Source: RHKX01 sp046330415 (GTDB lineage: Bacteria; Actinomycetota; Thermoleophilia; Solirubrobacterales; 70-9). From it: a stretch of DNA of 64,000 bases. Positions 51,248 through 59,436 of the stretch are shown piece after piece. Within the stretch, counting starts at the first letter, position 1; every line of letters starts with the position of its first letter. The position numbers and the translations under genes are program-made. The DNA lies in NCBI GenBank assembly GCA_046330415.1, contig JAXLSW010000011.1, positions 133,581 through 197,580 on the forward strand. The letters run 5' to 3'. The notes under the pieces are model-generated. The model was not told the DNA's origin. It worked only from the letters and a program-made list of their open reading frames with translations, and ran no database searches.

Positions 51248-51276
51248 TTGCGAGCGAATTCGTTCGGGACTAGAGT
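51248..51276 (+). promoter_or_regulatory. Promoter with internal palindrome upstream of beta-helix gene
   Basis: TTGCGA (51248-51253), 17-bp spacer, TAGAGT (51271-51276). The palindrome CGAGCGAATTCGTTCG (51251-51266, one mismatch) overlaps the -35 and spacer, a good position for a repressor. Leader of about 33 nt to the TTG start. Confidence 0.5.
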
Positions 51277-51315
51277 GAGCGCGGCGGTCGATCCTGACCG
51301 GACAAGGGAGGAACG

Positions 51316-53334
51316 TTGTCGGCACGGAGCATCAGGCGGTCACACGAGCGCGAGGCGGAGCGTCGTGGGCGCCGGGCGGCACGCAGGGCCGGCCTCGCCG
51401 TCGGGGCCGTCGCGGCAGCGGCAGCAATCGCCGCTCCGGGCGCGCAGGCCGCGAACTTCCCCGTCAGCACGCTCGCCAACTTGGGCGCGGGCAGCCTCCG
51501 TGCACAGATCACCGCCGCCAACGGCGCCGCGGGCGCGGACACGATCACCTTCACCGGGGGCGCGACCAGCGGCGAGATCACGCTCGCCACCGAGATCCCG
51601 ATCACGGATGACCTGACGATCACCGGCCCCGGCGCCGGACAGCTCGCGATCAGCGGCGACTCCGACAACGACAACGTCCGCGACTTCGCCACCAGCAACG
51701 TCGCGCTCGGCGACACCCGGATCTTCAACGTCTCCGATCCGTCGTCCCCCGGTTCGCCGCCGCAGCAGGTCTCGATCTCCGGGTTGACGCTGAAGGAGGG
51801 CGTGGCCGACTCCTTCTCTGGCACGTTGCAGGACGAGTCCGGCGGCGCGATCTACGCGACGGACACCGCGGTCACACTGACCAACGTCACCCTCACCGAC
51901 AACGTCGCGACCGACCACGGCGGCGCTGTCTACGTGCGCGCGGCCTCCGCCGGCAGCCTCACGGCGACCGGGTCCACATTCAGCTCCAACCGCGCGCTCG
52001 ACGACGGCGGCGCAGTCGCGGTGGAGCCGGTCAAGTACGACCCGGATGAGAACAAGGCCGGCACGACGATCTCGTCGAGCACGTTCACAGGCAACCGCAC
52101 GGGCGGCACGGATTTCGGTGGGCTGAGCGGCTCGGGCGGCTCGGGCGGCGCCCTGGCCACCAAGTACGAGGTGCAGATCTCCGACACGACGATCACCGGG
52201 AACTCCGCCGTCGATGGTTCGGCGGGCGGCGCCTATCTGGCGGGCTACGGCACGGTGCAGCGCTCCACGATCGCCGGCAACACCGCGGACGACCTGGGTG
52301 GCGGCGTGCTGCTTAGCGGCGTCGACCTGCGCAGTTCGACCGTGTCCGGCAACAGCACCGGCGCACTGGGGGGCGGTGTGATGGTCGCGCCTGGGTTCGC
52401 CAAGTACGGAGGCGCTGTCGCCCGGATCGACGACTCGACCGTCTCCGGCAACTCCGCCGCGTCGTCCTCCCCCTACGGTGGCTACGGCGGCGGCATCGCC
52501 ATCTATGGCGCCGGCGACACGGACACCCTGGTCACCCGCAACTCGACCATCGCGGCGAACTCGGCGTCCAAGAACGGGGGCGGGATCGTCGCGATCAACA
52601 TCATCCCCGACGCCGCCACCGCCTTCATCCGCCTCAAGAGCACGCTGGTCGCGGACAACAACGCGGCGGGCGCCGCAGACGACCTGACCGCGCTCGATGC
52701 CGATTCGGGCCCGCCGGTGGAGATCCCCGTCGGCTTCGCCGCGGGTTTCTCGCTGATCGAGGCGCCCGGGTTGACCTCGCTCGAGGGCGATCCCGCGGGC
52801 TCCAACATCACCGGCATCGACCCGAAGCTGAGCCCGCTCGCATCCAACGGCGGGCCGACGCAGACGCAAGCGATCGCCCCGAGCAGCCCGGCGGTCGACT
52901 CCGCTCAGGCCAACGGCTTCACGACCGACCAACTCGGCCAGCCGCGTACCGTCGACGCGGTGGCGACCGACGCCCCACTCAGCGACGGCACCGACATCGG
53001 CGCCTTCGAGCTGCAGGACACCAAGGCCCCGGGCGGCGATCCGAGCACCGACTTCTCGAAGAAGCCGCCGAAGAAGGTGAAGCTGAAGAAGGGGGTCGGG
53101 AAGGTGAAGCTCCAGTTCACCGGCACCGTCAACTCCGGTGCCCCCGGCCCACTCAGCTTCGAGTGCAAGGTCGACAAGGGCGAGTTCACGGCGTGCAAGT
53201 CACCGCTGAAGCTGAAGCTCGAGAAGGGCAAGCACACGGTCGAGGTGCGGGCCGTGGATTCCAGCGGTCGCGTCGACGGCAGCCCGGCCAAGGCCAAGAT
53301 CAAGGTCAAGAAGGCGAAGCCCAAGAAGAAGTAG
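51316..53334 (+). CDS. Secreted right-handed beta-helix protein
   Basis: 672 residues from a TTG with GGGAGG 4-10 nt upstream. Arg-rich start and hydrophobic stretch give a signal peptide cleaved near AQA-ANF. Residues about 50-560 are parallel beta-helix repeats of the polymorphic-outer-membrane-protein style: GSLRAQITAANG, then many GGAIYA / NSTVSGNSA / GGGV coils. It ends with the choice-of-anchor-like segment GTDIGAFELQD. Residues about 590-672 are a Lys-rich beta domain with two Cys (FECKVDKGEFTACKSP) related to the C-terminus of the TolB-like protein at 11022. Cell-surface protein, function unknown. Confidence 0.82.
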   Translation: MSARSIRRSHEREAERRGRRAARRAGLAVGAVAAAAAIAAPGAQAANFPVSTLANLGAGSLRAQITAANGAAGADTITFTGGATSGEITLATEIPITDDLTITGPGAGQLAISGDSDNDNVRDFATSNVALGDTRIFNVSDPSSPGSPPQQVSISGLTLKEGVADSFSGTLQDESGGAIYATDTAVTLTNVTLTDNVATDHGGAVYVRAASAGSLTATGSTFSSNRALDDGGAVAVEPVKYDPDENKAGTTISSSTFTGNRTGGTDFGGLSGSGGSGGALATKYEVQISDTTITGNSAVDGSAGGAYLAGYGTVQRSTIAGNTADDLGGGVLLSGVDLRSSTVSGNSTGALGGGVMVAPGFAKYGGAVARIDDSTVSGNSAASSSPYGGYGGGIAIYGAGDTDTLVTRNSTIAANSASKNGGGIVAINIIPDAATAFIRLKSTLVADNNAAGAADDLTALDADSGPPVEIPVGFAAGFSLIEAPGLTSLEGDPAGSNITGIDPKLSPLASNGGPTQTQAIAPSSPAVDSAQANGFTTDQLGQPRTVDAVATDAPLSDGTDIGAFELQDTKAPGGDPSTDFSKKPPKKVKLKKGVGKVKLQFTGTVNSGAPGPLSFECKVDKGEFTACKSPLKLKLEKGKHTVEVRAVDSSGRVDGSPAKAKIKVKKAKPKKK

Positions 53335-53339
53335 GGGCG

Positions 53340-53355
53340 GGCGGCTGCGGCCGCC
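53340..53355 (+). terminator. Hairpin after beta-helix gene
   Basis: GGCGGC (53340-53345), loop TGCG, GCCGCC (53350-53355), 5 nt past the stop. Confidence 0.45.
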
Positions 53356-53392
53356 TCTCAAGGCATCCGGGCCGCCGCCGATAGGTGAGGCG

Positions 53393-54835
53393 ATGGCTTT
53401 CGACGTCGACGCAGCGTTGCGCTACATGGTCGCCAACGAGGGCTCCGACCTGCACCTCAAGGTCGGGGCGCCGCCGATGGCACGCGTTCACGGCATCCTG
53501 CATCCGGTCCCAGGGTCCGCCGAGATGCAGCCCGAGGACACCGAGGCTGCTCTGACCACGATCATGGCCGGCAGCCACGTGCGGGAGGAATTCGACGCCG
53601 AGGGCGAGGCCGACCTCTCCTACTCGATCGCCGACGTCTCCCGATTCCGCGTCAACGCGTTCCGCCAGCGGGGCTCGGTCTCGATCGTCTGCCGTGCGAT
53701 CCCCTACCAAGTGCGCACGATCGAGGACCTCGGGCTGCCGCCGGTCATCCGCACCCTCGCGGAGGAGCGCCGCGGGATCATCCTCCTGACCGGAACGACC
53801 GGCTCCGGCAAGTCGACGACGCTGGCGGCGATGATCGACCACATCAACTCGACCCGCCCCGAGCACGTGATCACGCTCGAGGACCCGATCGAGTACCTGC
53901 ACAAGGACAAGCGGGCGATCATCAACCAGCGCGAGGTCGGCTCCGACACCGTCAGCTTCGGCCGCGCGATGCGGCGGGTGCTGCGCCAGGACCCGGACGT
54001 GATCCTGATCGGGGAGATGCGCGACGAGGAGACCGTCCGCACGGCCCTGAGCGCCGCTGAGACCGGGCACCTCGTGCTCTCGACCCTGCACACACTCGAC
54101 GCGACCGAGACGATCAACCGGATCATCGACTTCTTCCCCCCGCACCTGCAGCAACAGGCGCGGGTGATGCTCGCCTCGACCCTCAAGGGTGCGGTCTCTC
54201 AGCGTCTGGTGCCGACCGTCGACGGCAACGGACGCGTCGCGGCCAGCGAGATCCTCGTCGTCACCGGCCGCGTCGAGGACCTGATCCTGAGCCCGACCGA
54301 GACCGGCAAGATCAGCCAGGTCATCGCCGAGGGCGAGTTCTACGGGATGCAGACCTTCGACCAGTCGCTGCTCAAGCACGTGCAGGCCGGGACCGTCTCC
54401 GAGGAGACGGCGATGGACTACGCCTCCAGCCCGCACGACTTCAAGCTGATGCTGCAGTCGGCGGGCGTGCGGGCGAGCGACATCGCCAACCTGAACAGCG
54501 GCGGCGGCGGTGGCGGCGGGAGCGCTGCGGGCTCGCCTCCCGCTCAGGCGCCATCGCCCGTCCAACGGGCGCCGCAGGCTCAGCCGGCCCCGGCGCCCCA
54601 GCCGGCGCCCGTCGCGCAGGCCGCACCTCCTCCGCAGCCGGCACCGGCCGCTCAGGTCGCGGCTCCGGTTCAGCCCGCTCAGCCCGCGGCCGCGCCGCCG
54701 GCGCCGATGGCCCAGGCTGTCCAGGCCCAGGCCCCCTCGGCCGCGTCGGCGCCTCACCTTCACGCCGTGTCCGCCGCCCCGCGCCCGCAAGAGCAGGCGA
54801 GGGCCGGATCGGTGGCACCACCGACCGCGAGCTGA
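53393..54835 (+). CDS. pilT: Type IV pilus retraction ATPase PilT
   Basis: 480 residues. PilT core (about 1-365): EGSDLHLKVGAPPMARVHG, Walker A GTTGSGKSTT, Asp box ITLEDPIEYLH, Walker B VILIGEMRDEET and His box GHLVLSTLHT. Powers pilus retraction at the inner membrane. The last roughly 110 residues are an added Ala/Pro/Gln-rich disordered tail, starting after a Gly run, not found in classical PilT. No other pilus genes are adjacent; a pilin-like signal occurs in the protein at 37323. Confidence 0.92.
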   Translation: MAFDVDAALRYMVANEGSDLHLKVGAPPMARVHGILHPVPGSAEMQPEDTEAALTTIMAGSHVREEFDAEGEADLSYSIADVSRFRVNAFRQRGSVSIVCRAIPYQVRTIEDLGLPPVIRTLAEERRGIILLTGTTGSGKSTTLAAMIDHINSTRPEHVITLEDPIEYLHKDKRAIINQREVGSDTVSFGRAMRRVLRQDPDVILIGEMRDEETVRTALSAAETGHLVLSTLHTLDATETINRIIDFFPPHLQQQARVMLASTLKGAVSQRLVPTVDGNGRVAASEILVVTGRVEDLILSPTETGKISQVIAEGEFYGMQTFDQSLLKHVQAGTVSEETAMDYASSPHDFKLMLQSAGVRASDIANLNSGGGGGGGSAAGSPPAQAPSPVQRAPQAQPAPAPQPAPVAQAAPPPQPAPAAQVAAPVQPAQPAAAPPAPMAQAVQAQAPSAASAPHLHAVSAAPRPQEQARAGSVAPPTAS

Positions 54836-54945
54836 GACTGCCGGCGATCGCCGCCGCGATGAAAGGCGTCCTCGAAGAAGGCCAAGGAGGCGCTCGGGAG
54901 CGTGAGGTGGCGCGGCCGGGGGACGACCCCCGAAGGCCTCACTTC

Positions 54946-54968
54946 ACTTCCTGAAGTATTGCTATCCT
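54946..54968 (+). promoter_or_regulatory. HxlR promoter with palindromic operator
   Basis: ACTTCCTGAAGT (54946-54957) is a palindrome with perfect 5-bp arms, followed by the -10-like TATCCT (54963-54968). It lies 40 nt upstream of the HxlR start. Position suggests autoregulation. Confidence 0.45.
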
Positions 54969-55007
54969 CGGCTTGAACGGGACCAATTCTCCGGTCCCGC
55001 AGAGACG

Positions 55008-55361
55008 ATGGACAGCTCCCCCGACAACGACTGCCCCGTCTGCGCATGCGCGGAGATCATCTCCGGCAAGTGGACGCTCCTGGTGATCCGCGACCTCGCG
55101 GACGGCAATCGCCGTTTCTGCGAGCTCGAGCGCTCGCTTGACGGGATCAGCCCGCGAACTCTGTCGCTGCGGCTCCGGGCACTGGAGGAGTGCGGCGTCG
55201 TGGAGCGTCACACCTATCCCGAGGTGCCGCCGCGCGTCGAGTACGGCCTGACCGAGAAGGGCAGGGCGCTCTCCCCGCTGATCGAGGACATGCGCGACTA
55301 CGGTCGCGAGTGGCTCGGCGTCGGTGAGCAGCCGTCGGGCCCCGCGCCTGTCGCCGTCTGA
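55008..55361 (+). CDS. HxlR family transcriptional regulator
   Basis: 117 residues. Winged helix: CPVCACAEIISGKWTLLVIRDL, RRFCELERSLDGISPRTLSLRLRAL, LEECGVVERHTYPEVPPRVEYGLTEKGRAL. Three Cys cluster at positions 9, 12 and 14, including the N-terminal Cys used for thiol sensing in several HxlR proteins (YodB, HypR), so redox sensing is possible. A palindrome overlaps its own promoter. Probable target: itself and/or the large gene 95 nt downstream. Confidence 0.88.
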   Translation: MDSSPDNDCPVCACAEIISGKWTLLVIRDLADGNRRFCELERSLDGISPRTLSLRLRALEECGVVERHTYPEVPPRVEYGLTEKGRALSPLIEDMRDYGREWLGVGEQPSGPAPVAV

Positions 55362-55377
55362 GCCGGGCTGAGCTGCA

Positions 55378-55427
55378 GATCCTCCGGACGGAGGGTCGTT
55401 CCTGCAAGGAATCTTGCAGGCAGGATC
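55378..55427. repeat. Three-way-junction-like structured element
   Basis: Outer arms GATCCT (55378-55383) and AGGATC (55422-55427) enclose two hairpins: CCTCCG-GA-CGGAGG (55381-55394, competing with the outer stem) and the perfect CCTGCAAG-GAAT-CTTGCAGG (55401-55420). It fills the gap between the HxlR gene and the large unknown gene and could be a terminator, attenuator or operator. Confidence 0.45.
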
Positions 55428-55455
55428 GCGCTCGCGGCGGGCGAAGACCGCCTGC

Positions 55456-57240
55456 GTGCGCGACCTTCACCTGAGACACACACTGACCACGCTGTCCCGC
55501 GACGCGGCCGAGACCCTGACCGGGCTCGTCGAGGGAGGGCAGGAGATCCAGTACGAGATCGGCGAGCCGGGTGAGGGATTCGCGTTCAGCCAGTATCAGC
55601 CGTTGACGGCTCGCTACGTGCGCGACAACGCCGCCGATCTGCGCGAGCTCCCCACCTTCGCCGAGGCGGTCGAGACAATGCGCCGCTCCGAGATCGCCGG
55701 CCCCTATCTCGAGGAGGCGGGGATCGCGCCCCCGGCCGACCCGGTGGAACGCTCGACGCTCGCCGTCACCTACTTCCTCGCGCGCCTCTGGGACGGTTGC
55801 GCGACCTTCGAGCTCGACGACGAGCGCTTCGCCGCCGCCGTCGCCGAGATCGAGGACTGCGCCGAGCCCGAGGAGGGTGAGGTCGAGGCCATCGTGCCGC
55901 TCGTGGGCTTCCAGATGTCGGCCACGAGGCTGGACCTGAACGGCGCCTCGATCGTTCGCGCCGACGCCGTCGACGTGCCGGCCGAGGCCGCCCGCGGCGA
56001 GCGCCCGAGCGGTGCAGCCTGGGAGCCGACCTTCCTGATCAGCGCTCGCGTCTCGCTCGACCCCGACGGTGGGCTCGGCGGCGCCGGCGAGCGCGTCGCC
56101 CGCACTTTCGAGCGCGTCGTGACGACCCTTCGCCTCTACAAGGCCGGCGGCGTCGGCCTTGCGCCCCACGGTTGGGTTCGCGTCTCCGGCGATCGCTGGC
56201 GACGGATCGCGACCGGCGCTGGGCGCCCGCGGGCGGGCGGCTACAGGCTGCTCGATGGCGACGCCGAGGCACTCGTGGACCTCTCCCGCACCGTGAGCGT
56301 CCACCAGCAGCGCGTCAAGCGCCTGCGCCGAGCCCTGCTGCGCTTCGAGGCCGGCCTCGACCGCCGCGGCGCCGTCGACGCTCTCAACGACCACCTGCTC
56401 GCCCTTCGCTTCCTGCTCGAGGGGGAGGGTCCCGCCGGCGTTGGCCTGCCGATGCGCGTTGCCGCCCTGTCGGGTGCGTCCGATCGGACCGAGGCCAAGG
56501 AGACCATCGAGCGGGCCATCTCGCTCGAGCGGGAGATCTGGAGCGGCGAGCCCGCTCAGGTCCCCGGTGCCCCTGGTCCGTCCGACATCGCCGCGCGCGT
56601 CGAGGACCTGCTGCGGGCGATCCTGCGTCGCGGCGTCACCGGCGAGCTCGGCAACGACTTCCGCGCGGCCGCCGACGAGGCGCTCCTCGCCGAAGGACTT
56701 GCGTTCGGCGAGGGCTCGGCTTCGGAGCTCGGTGGCGACACCGAGTGGGATCTCGACCCCGAGCCCGCGCCGGAGCCGGTCGTCACCGATCCGCCGACGC
56801 TCGAGCAGATCATCACCGCCGAGACCTCTGACGCCGACGAGCCCGAGGACTTCGACATCCCCGACGCCGAGCGCATCGTCGTCAGCCGCGCGCCCGCGAG
56901 GATCCCCGAGAAATCGGTGCGAGAGGCGCTGGCCGAGGAGGAGACCCTGCCCTTCTCCTTCGTTGAGGACGACGGCACCGTGGTCGAGGCTCCCATCGAG
57001 GGCGACATCGACGCCGAGATCGAGGCCGACGCCCAGGTCCAGCCTGAGCCCGCCGGTTGGCTCGACGAGGTCGACGGCGGGGAGACGATGAACTTCCCCG
57101 CTCGCTCCAAGCATCTCGACGATCTCGCGCGTCCGCCGCTCGATCGCGACGAGGTCAAGGCCCGGGTCGAGTACCTGTTCCCCCGGACCGAGACGAACTG
57201 GAACGTCGGCACGCGGTCTCCGCGTCGCGCGGCCGGCTGA
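55456..57240 (+). CDS. Large protein of unknown function downstream of HxlR
   Basis: 594 residues from a GTG at 55456; the frame is open from a TTG at 55414, but that codon lies inside a hairpin and its AAGGA is too close. Residues 1-400 look globular and helical: FAFSQYQPLTARYVRDN, STLAVTYFLARLWDGCATFELDDERF, VARTFERVVTTLRLYKAGGVGLAPHGWV, SVHQQRVKRLRRALLRFEAGLDRRG (quoted in parts), LNDHLLALRFLLEGEG, VEDLLRAILRRG. The latter part is reminiscent of HEPN-like proteins. Residues 420-575 are acidic and disordered, then a short folded tail ending in LFPRTETNWNV. No transmembrane helix. Function not known. Confidence 0.65.
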   Translation: MRDLHLRHTLTTLSRDAAETLTGLVEGGQEIQYEIGEPGEGFAFSQYQPLTARYVRDNAADLRELPTFAEAVETMRRSEIAGPYLEEAGIAPPADPVERSTLAVTYFLARLWDGCATFELDDERFAAAVAEIEDCAEPEEGEVEAIVPLVGFQMSATRLDLNGASIVRADAVDVPAEAARGERPSGAAWEPTFLISARVSLDPDGGLGGAGERVARTFERVVTTLRLYKAGGVGLAPHGWVRVSGDRWRRIATGAGRPRAGGYRLLDGDAEALVDLSRTVSVHQQRVKRLRRALLRFEAGLDRRGAVDALNDHLLALRFLLEGEGPAGVGLPMRVAALSGASDRTEAKETIERAISLEREIWSGEPAQVPGAPGPSDIAARVEDLLRAILRRGVTGELGNDFRAAADEALLAEGLAFGEGSASELGGDTEWDLDPEPAPEPVVTDPPTLEQIITAETSDADEPEDFDIPDAERIVVSRAPARIPEKSVREALAEEETLPFSFVEDDGTVVEAPIEGDIDAEIEADAQVQPEPAGWLDEVDGGETMNFPARSKHLDDLARPPLDRDEVKARVEYLFPRTETNWNVGTRSPRRAAG

Positions 57241-57262
57241 GCTCACCGAGGGTCAGACACCC

Positions 57263-57280
57263 CTGGAGGAGGTCCTCCAG
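57263..57280. terminator. Bidirectional terminator hairpin
   Basis: CTGGAGG and CCTCCAG (57263-57269, 57274-57280) with loop AGGT, between the convergent stops at 57240 and 57293. Confidence 0.55.
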
Positions 57281-57292
57281 CCATCCAGCTGC

Positions 57293-58444
57293 CTACTGGG
57301 AGGGGGCGGCGGCGACGGCCGTGCCGAACAGGTGCGGGTGTAGCGAGAGGAGGCCGACGAGATCGTGGATCTCGTCGGCCATCTCGGGGACCGTCAACAG
57401 CGGCACGGCGCCGATGCGGTCGCGGAGGTCCTCGATGTTGGCGGCGTCGCGCTCGACCAGCCCGCGGCGGTCCCGGTAGCTGTCCATCACCCGCTCGGCG
57501 AGCTCCTCGCCGAGCGCGACGTCGAGCTCGGTGGCGATCTCCTTGTCGCTGCCGGCGTCCTGCGCCGCGACATGGACGCGGTTGACGACGAGCCCACCGA
57601 AGGGCAGGTCGCTCTCGACCAGCTTCTCGTGCAGGTAGACGGCCTCGGAGATCGGCTCGCTCGCCGGACCGGTGACGATCAGGAACCGGGTGCCCTCGGC
57701 GCCCAGCAGCGCCTCGACCTTCGTCGCCCGCTCCTTGAACCCACCGACGAGACCCGACATCGCGTTGAAGAACTCGGAGAGGTCGTCGATCAGGTCGACG
57801 CCGGTGAGCCTCCGCAGCACGGCAAGGATCGTCTGCGCACCGCGTCCGGCGATCCGCGCTCCGAACCCGGTTGGCCGCAGGAACATCTTCAACGCCCGGC
57901 CGTCGACGAACTGGACCAGCCGCTGGGGAGCGTCGAGGAAGTCGAGCGCGTTGCGCGAAGGCGGCGTGTCGAGCACGAGCAGGTCGAACTCGCCGCTCTC
58001 GTGGATCTCGTAGAGCTTCTCCATCGCCATGTACTCCTGCGAGCCCGCCAGGGCGCCCGAGATCTGCTTGTAGATCCGGTTGTCGAGGATCTGCTGGCTC
58101 GACTCCCGGTCCTCCGAGTAGCGCACGACGACCTCGTCGAAGGTCGCCTTGGCGTCGAGCATCGTCGCCCACAGCTCACCGTCGCCGGGATCGACCCCGG
58201 CGCGCTTGAACAGCTTCGGATCGACGCGGGCGCGCTCGTTGCCGAGCTCGGAGAGTCCGAGGGAGTCGGCGAGCCGCTTCGCGGGATCGATCGTCAGCAC
58301 GGCGACCTTTCGCCCTCGCGCCGCCATCCCGGCCGCGATCGCGGCCGACGTGGTCGTCTTGCCGACCCCTCCCGAGCCGGCGCAGATGCAGACCTCCGTG
58401 TCCTCGAGCATGTCGAGGACGGTTGTTCCCCCGGTGTCGCTCAT
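57293..58444 (-). CDS. ArsA/Get3-like ATPase, BagB type
   Basis: 383 residues from the ATG at 58444, which overlaps the upstream ATPase stop (ATGA). P-loop CAGSGGVGKTTTSAA, then VLTIDPAKRLADSLGLSELGNE, the hallmark of the mycobacterial Rv3680 (BagB) group, switch-like LLVLDTPPSRNALDFLDAP and VVNRVH. With the preceding gene it makes the tandem pair that in mycobacteria forms a heterodimeric ATPase. Known clients are not settled. Lies tail to tail with the unknown gene. Confidence 0.85.
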   Translation of the reverse strand: MSDTGGTTVLDMLEDTEVCICAGSGGVGKTTTSAAIAAGMAARGRKVAVLTIDPAKRLADSLGLSELGNERARVDPKLFKRAGVDPGDGELWATMLDAKATFDEVVVRYSEDRESSQQILDNRIYKQISGALAGSQEYMAMEKLYEIHESGEFDLLVLDTPPSRNALDFLDAPQRLVQFVDGRALKMFLRPTGFGARIAGRGAQTILAVLRRLTGVDLIDDLSEFFNAMSGLVGGFKERATKVEALLGAEGTRFLIVTGPASEPISEAVYLHEKLVESDLPFGGLVVNRVHVAAQDAGSDKEIATELDVALGEELAERVMDSYRDRRGLVERDAANIEDLRDRIGAVPLLTVPEMADEIHDLVGLLSLHPHLFGTAVAAAPSQ

Positions 58445-59343
58445 CCGTTCATCACCGCAGCCAGCTCTCGCAGCTCCGCTTCGCCGATCCGGGGCGAGAA
58501 CAGGAACGGCAGCTCGGTGATCGAGCCGACCGTCCCCTCTCGCAGCCTGGCCAGCTGCGAGTCCTGCGAGGAGCGCCGCTCGGCCTCCTCCGTCACGGCG
58601 GCGAGGGCGGGAGCAGCAACCGACCCGGACCCCGACCCGGCCGCGGCGACCCGCTTGCGCTCGGCGGCCGAGAAGCGGTCCGGGTAGACGCCGTTGGCGA
58701 AGATCCGATCGACGGCGAAGGAGCTTCCCTTCGGGGGGTCCAGCAGCGTCGCCTCGAGCTCGATCGACTCGTTGACGGCCATCTCCTCGGGCCGGGCGAC
58801 GATCGCGACCCCCGCCGTCTCGCGGTCGGTGATGACCTCCTCGATCCGCTTCGCCTGGTTGGCGAGCGGCCCGACTCGGGCGATCTCGCGGAAGGTTCGG
58901 GGCGTCTGCAGGAAGCCGACGCCGTGCCCGGTGGCGGGGGCGTCGACGACGATCATGTCGTAGGTGCGCTTGGCGTCCTTGGCCCGCCGCGGCTTCTGCG
59001 CGAGCTCCCAGACCTTGCCCATCGTCACCATCTCGGGCAGCCCGGGCGTCGCCGCCGCCAGGTAGTTGAAGAGGGTGCTGCGCCGCAGCAGTCCCGCCAT
59101 CGCTCGCACCGGCATGTGCGTCTCCAGGTACTCGCCGACCATCCGATCGGGATCCACCGAGATCGTCCACAGGCCCTTGGCGAGCTGGCGCTCGTTGAAG
59201 TCGCTGGGACGCTTGCCGAACAGGTCGGCGCCGCGCTCCTGAGAGGCGATTTCGCAGACGATCACGCGCTTGCCGCGCTCGACTGCGGCGAGCGCCAACG
59301 CGTAGGCGACCGTGGTCTTGCCGACCCCGCCCTTGCCCGTCAC
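58441..59343 (-). CDS. ArsA/Get3-like ATPase, BagA type
   Basis: 300 residues from the only standard start, a GTG at 59343. This puts the P-loop TGKGGVGKTT at residue 2 and removes the first beta strand. The frame continues upstream to about 59425 and would encode LLDKRLAF just before the P-loop, exactly what ArsA/BagA proteins have, but contains no ATG, GTG or TTG. A non-standard start (ATC at 59376 or CTG at 59367/59364) is therefore likely. Other motifs: VIVCEIASQERGADLFGK, YDMIVVDAPATGHGVGFLQTP. First gene of the bagAB-like operon, divergent from parA-ftsZ. Confidence 0.82.
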   Translation of the reverse strand: MTGKGGVGKTTVAYALALAAVERGKRVIVCEIASQERGADLFGKRPSDFNERQLAKGLWTISVDPDRMVGEYLETHMPVRAMAGLLRRSTLFNYLAAATPGLPEMVTMGKVWELAQKPRRAKDAKRTYDMIVVDAPATGHGVGFLQTPRTFREIARVGPLANQAKRIEEVITDRETAGVAIVARPEEMAVNESIELEATLLDPPKGSSFAVDRIFANGVYPDRFSAAERKRVAAAGSGSGSVAAPALAAVTEEAERRSSQDSQLARLREGTVGSITELPFLFSPRIGEAELRELAAVMNG

Positions 59344-59383
59344 GAAGGCCAGCCGTTTGTCCAGCAGGTCGTCGATGTGCGCA

Positions 59384-59401
59384 TTCTCGCAATCGCGAGA
59401 A
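59384..59401. promoter_or_regulatory. Palindrome in the divergent bagAB / parA-ftsZ region
   Basis: TTCTCGC (59384-59390), AATC, GCGAGAA (59395-59401): perfect 7-bp arms between the two operons, 36 nt before the parA ATG. Candidate shared operator; part of it may instead lie in the 5' end of the BagA coding region if that starts upstream. Confidence 0.45.
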
Positions 59402-59436
59402 GGAAACCCCGGCCCGCAGCCGAATTAGGGCGCGAC

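Noticed and set aside
51340..52932. 530-codon minus-strand frame opposite the beta-helix protein
   Set aside because: Arg/Val/Gly-rich antisense pattern; the plus strand has a ribosome-binding site, signal peptide and repeats.
55147..57246. 699-codon minus-strand frame opposite the unknown 594-residue protein
   Set aside because: Very Gly/Asp/Leu/Val/Arg-skewed composition typical of antisense frames, and it would run through the HxlR gene and the structured gap.
57293..59392. A single 699-codon protein spanning both ArsA-like ATPases
   Set aside because: The first 316 codons of that frame read the BagA gene out of frame (Arg-rich). The two ATPases are separate genes overlapping by 4 nt.
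58423..59436. N-terminal extension of ParA upstream of 59437
   Set aside because: It would be antisense to the BagA-type gene and is Arg/Gly/Asp-rich; the ATG at 59437 fits the promoter layout.
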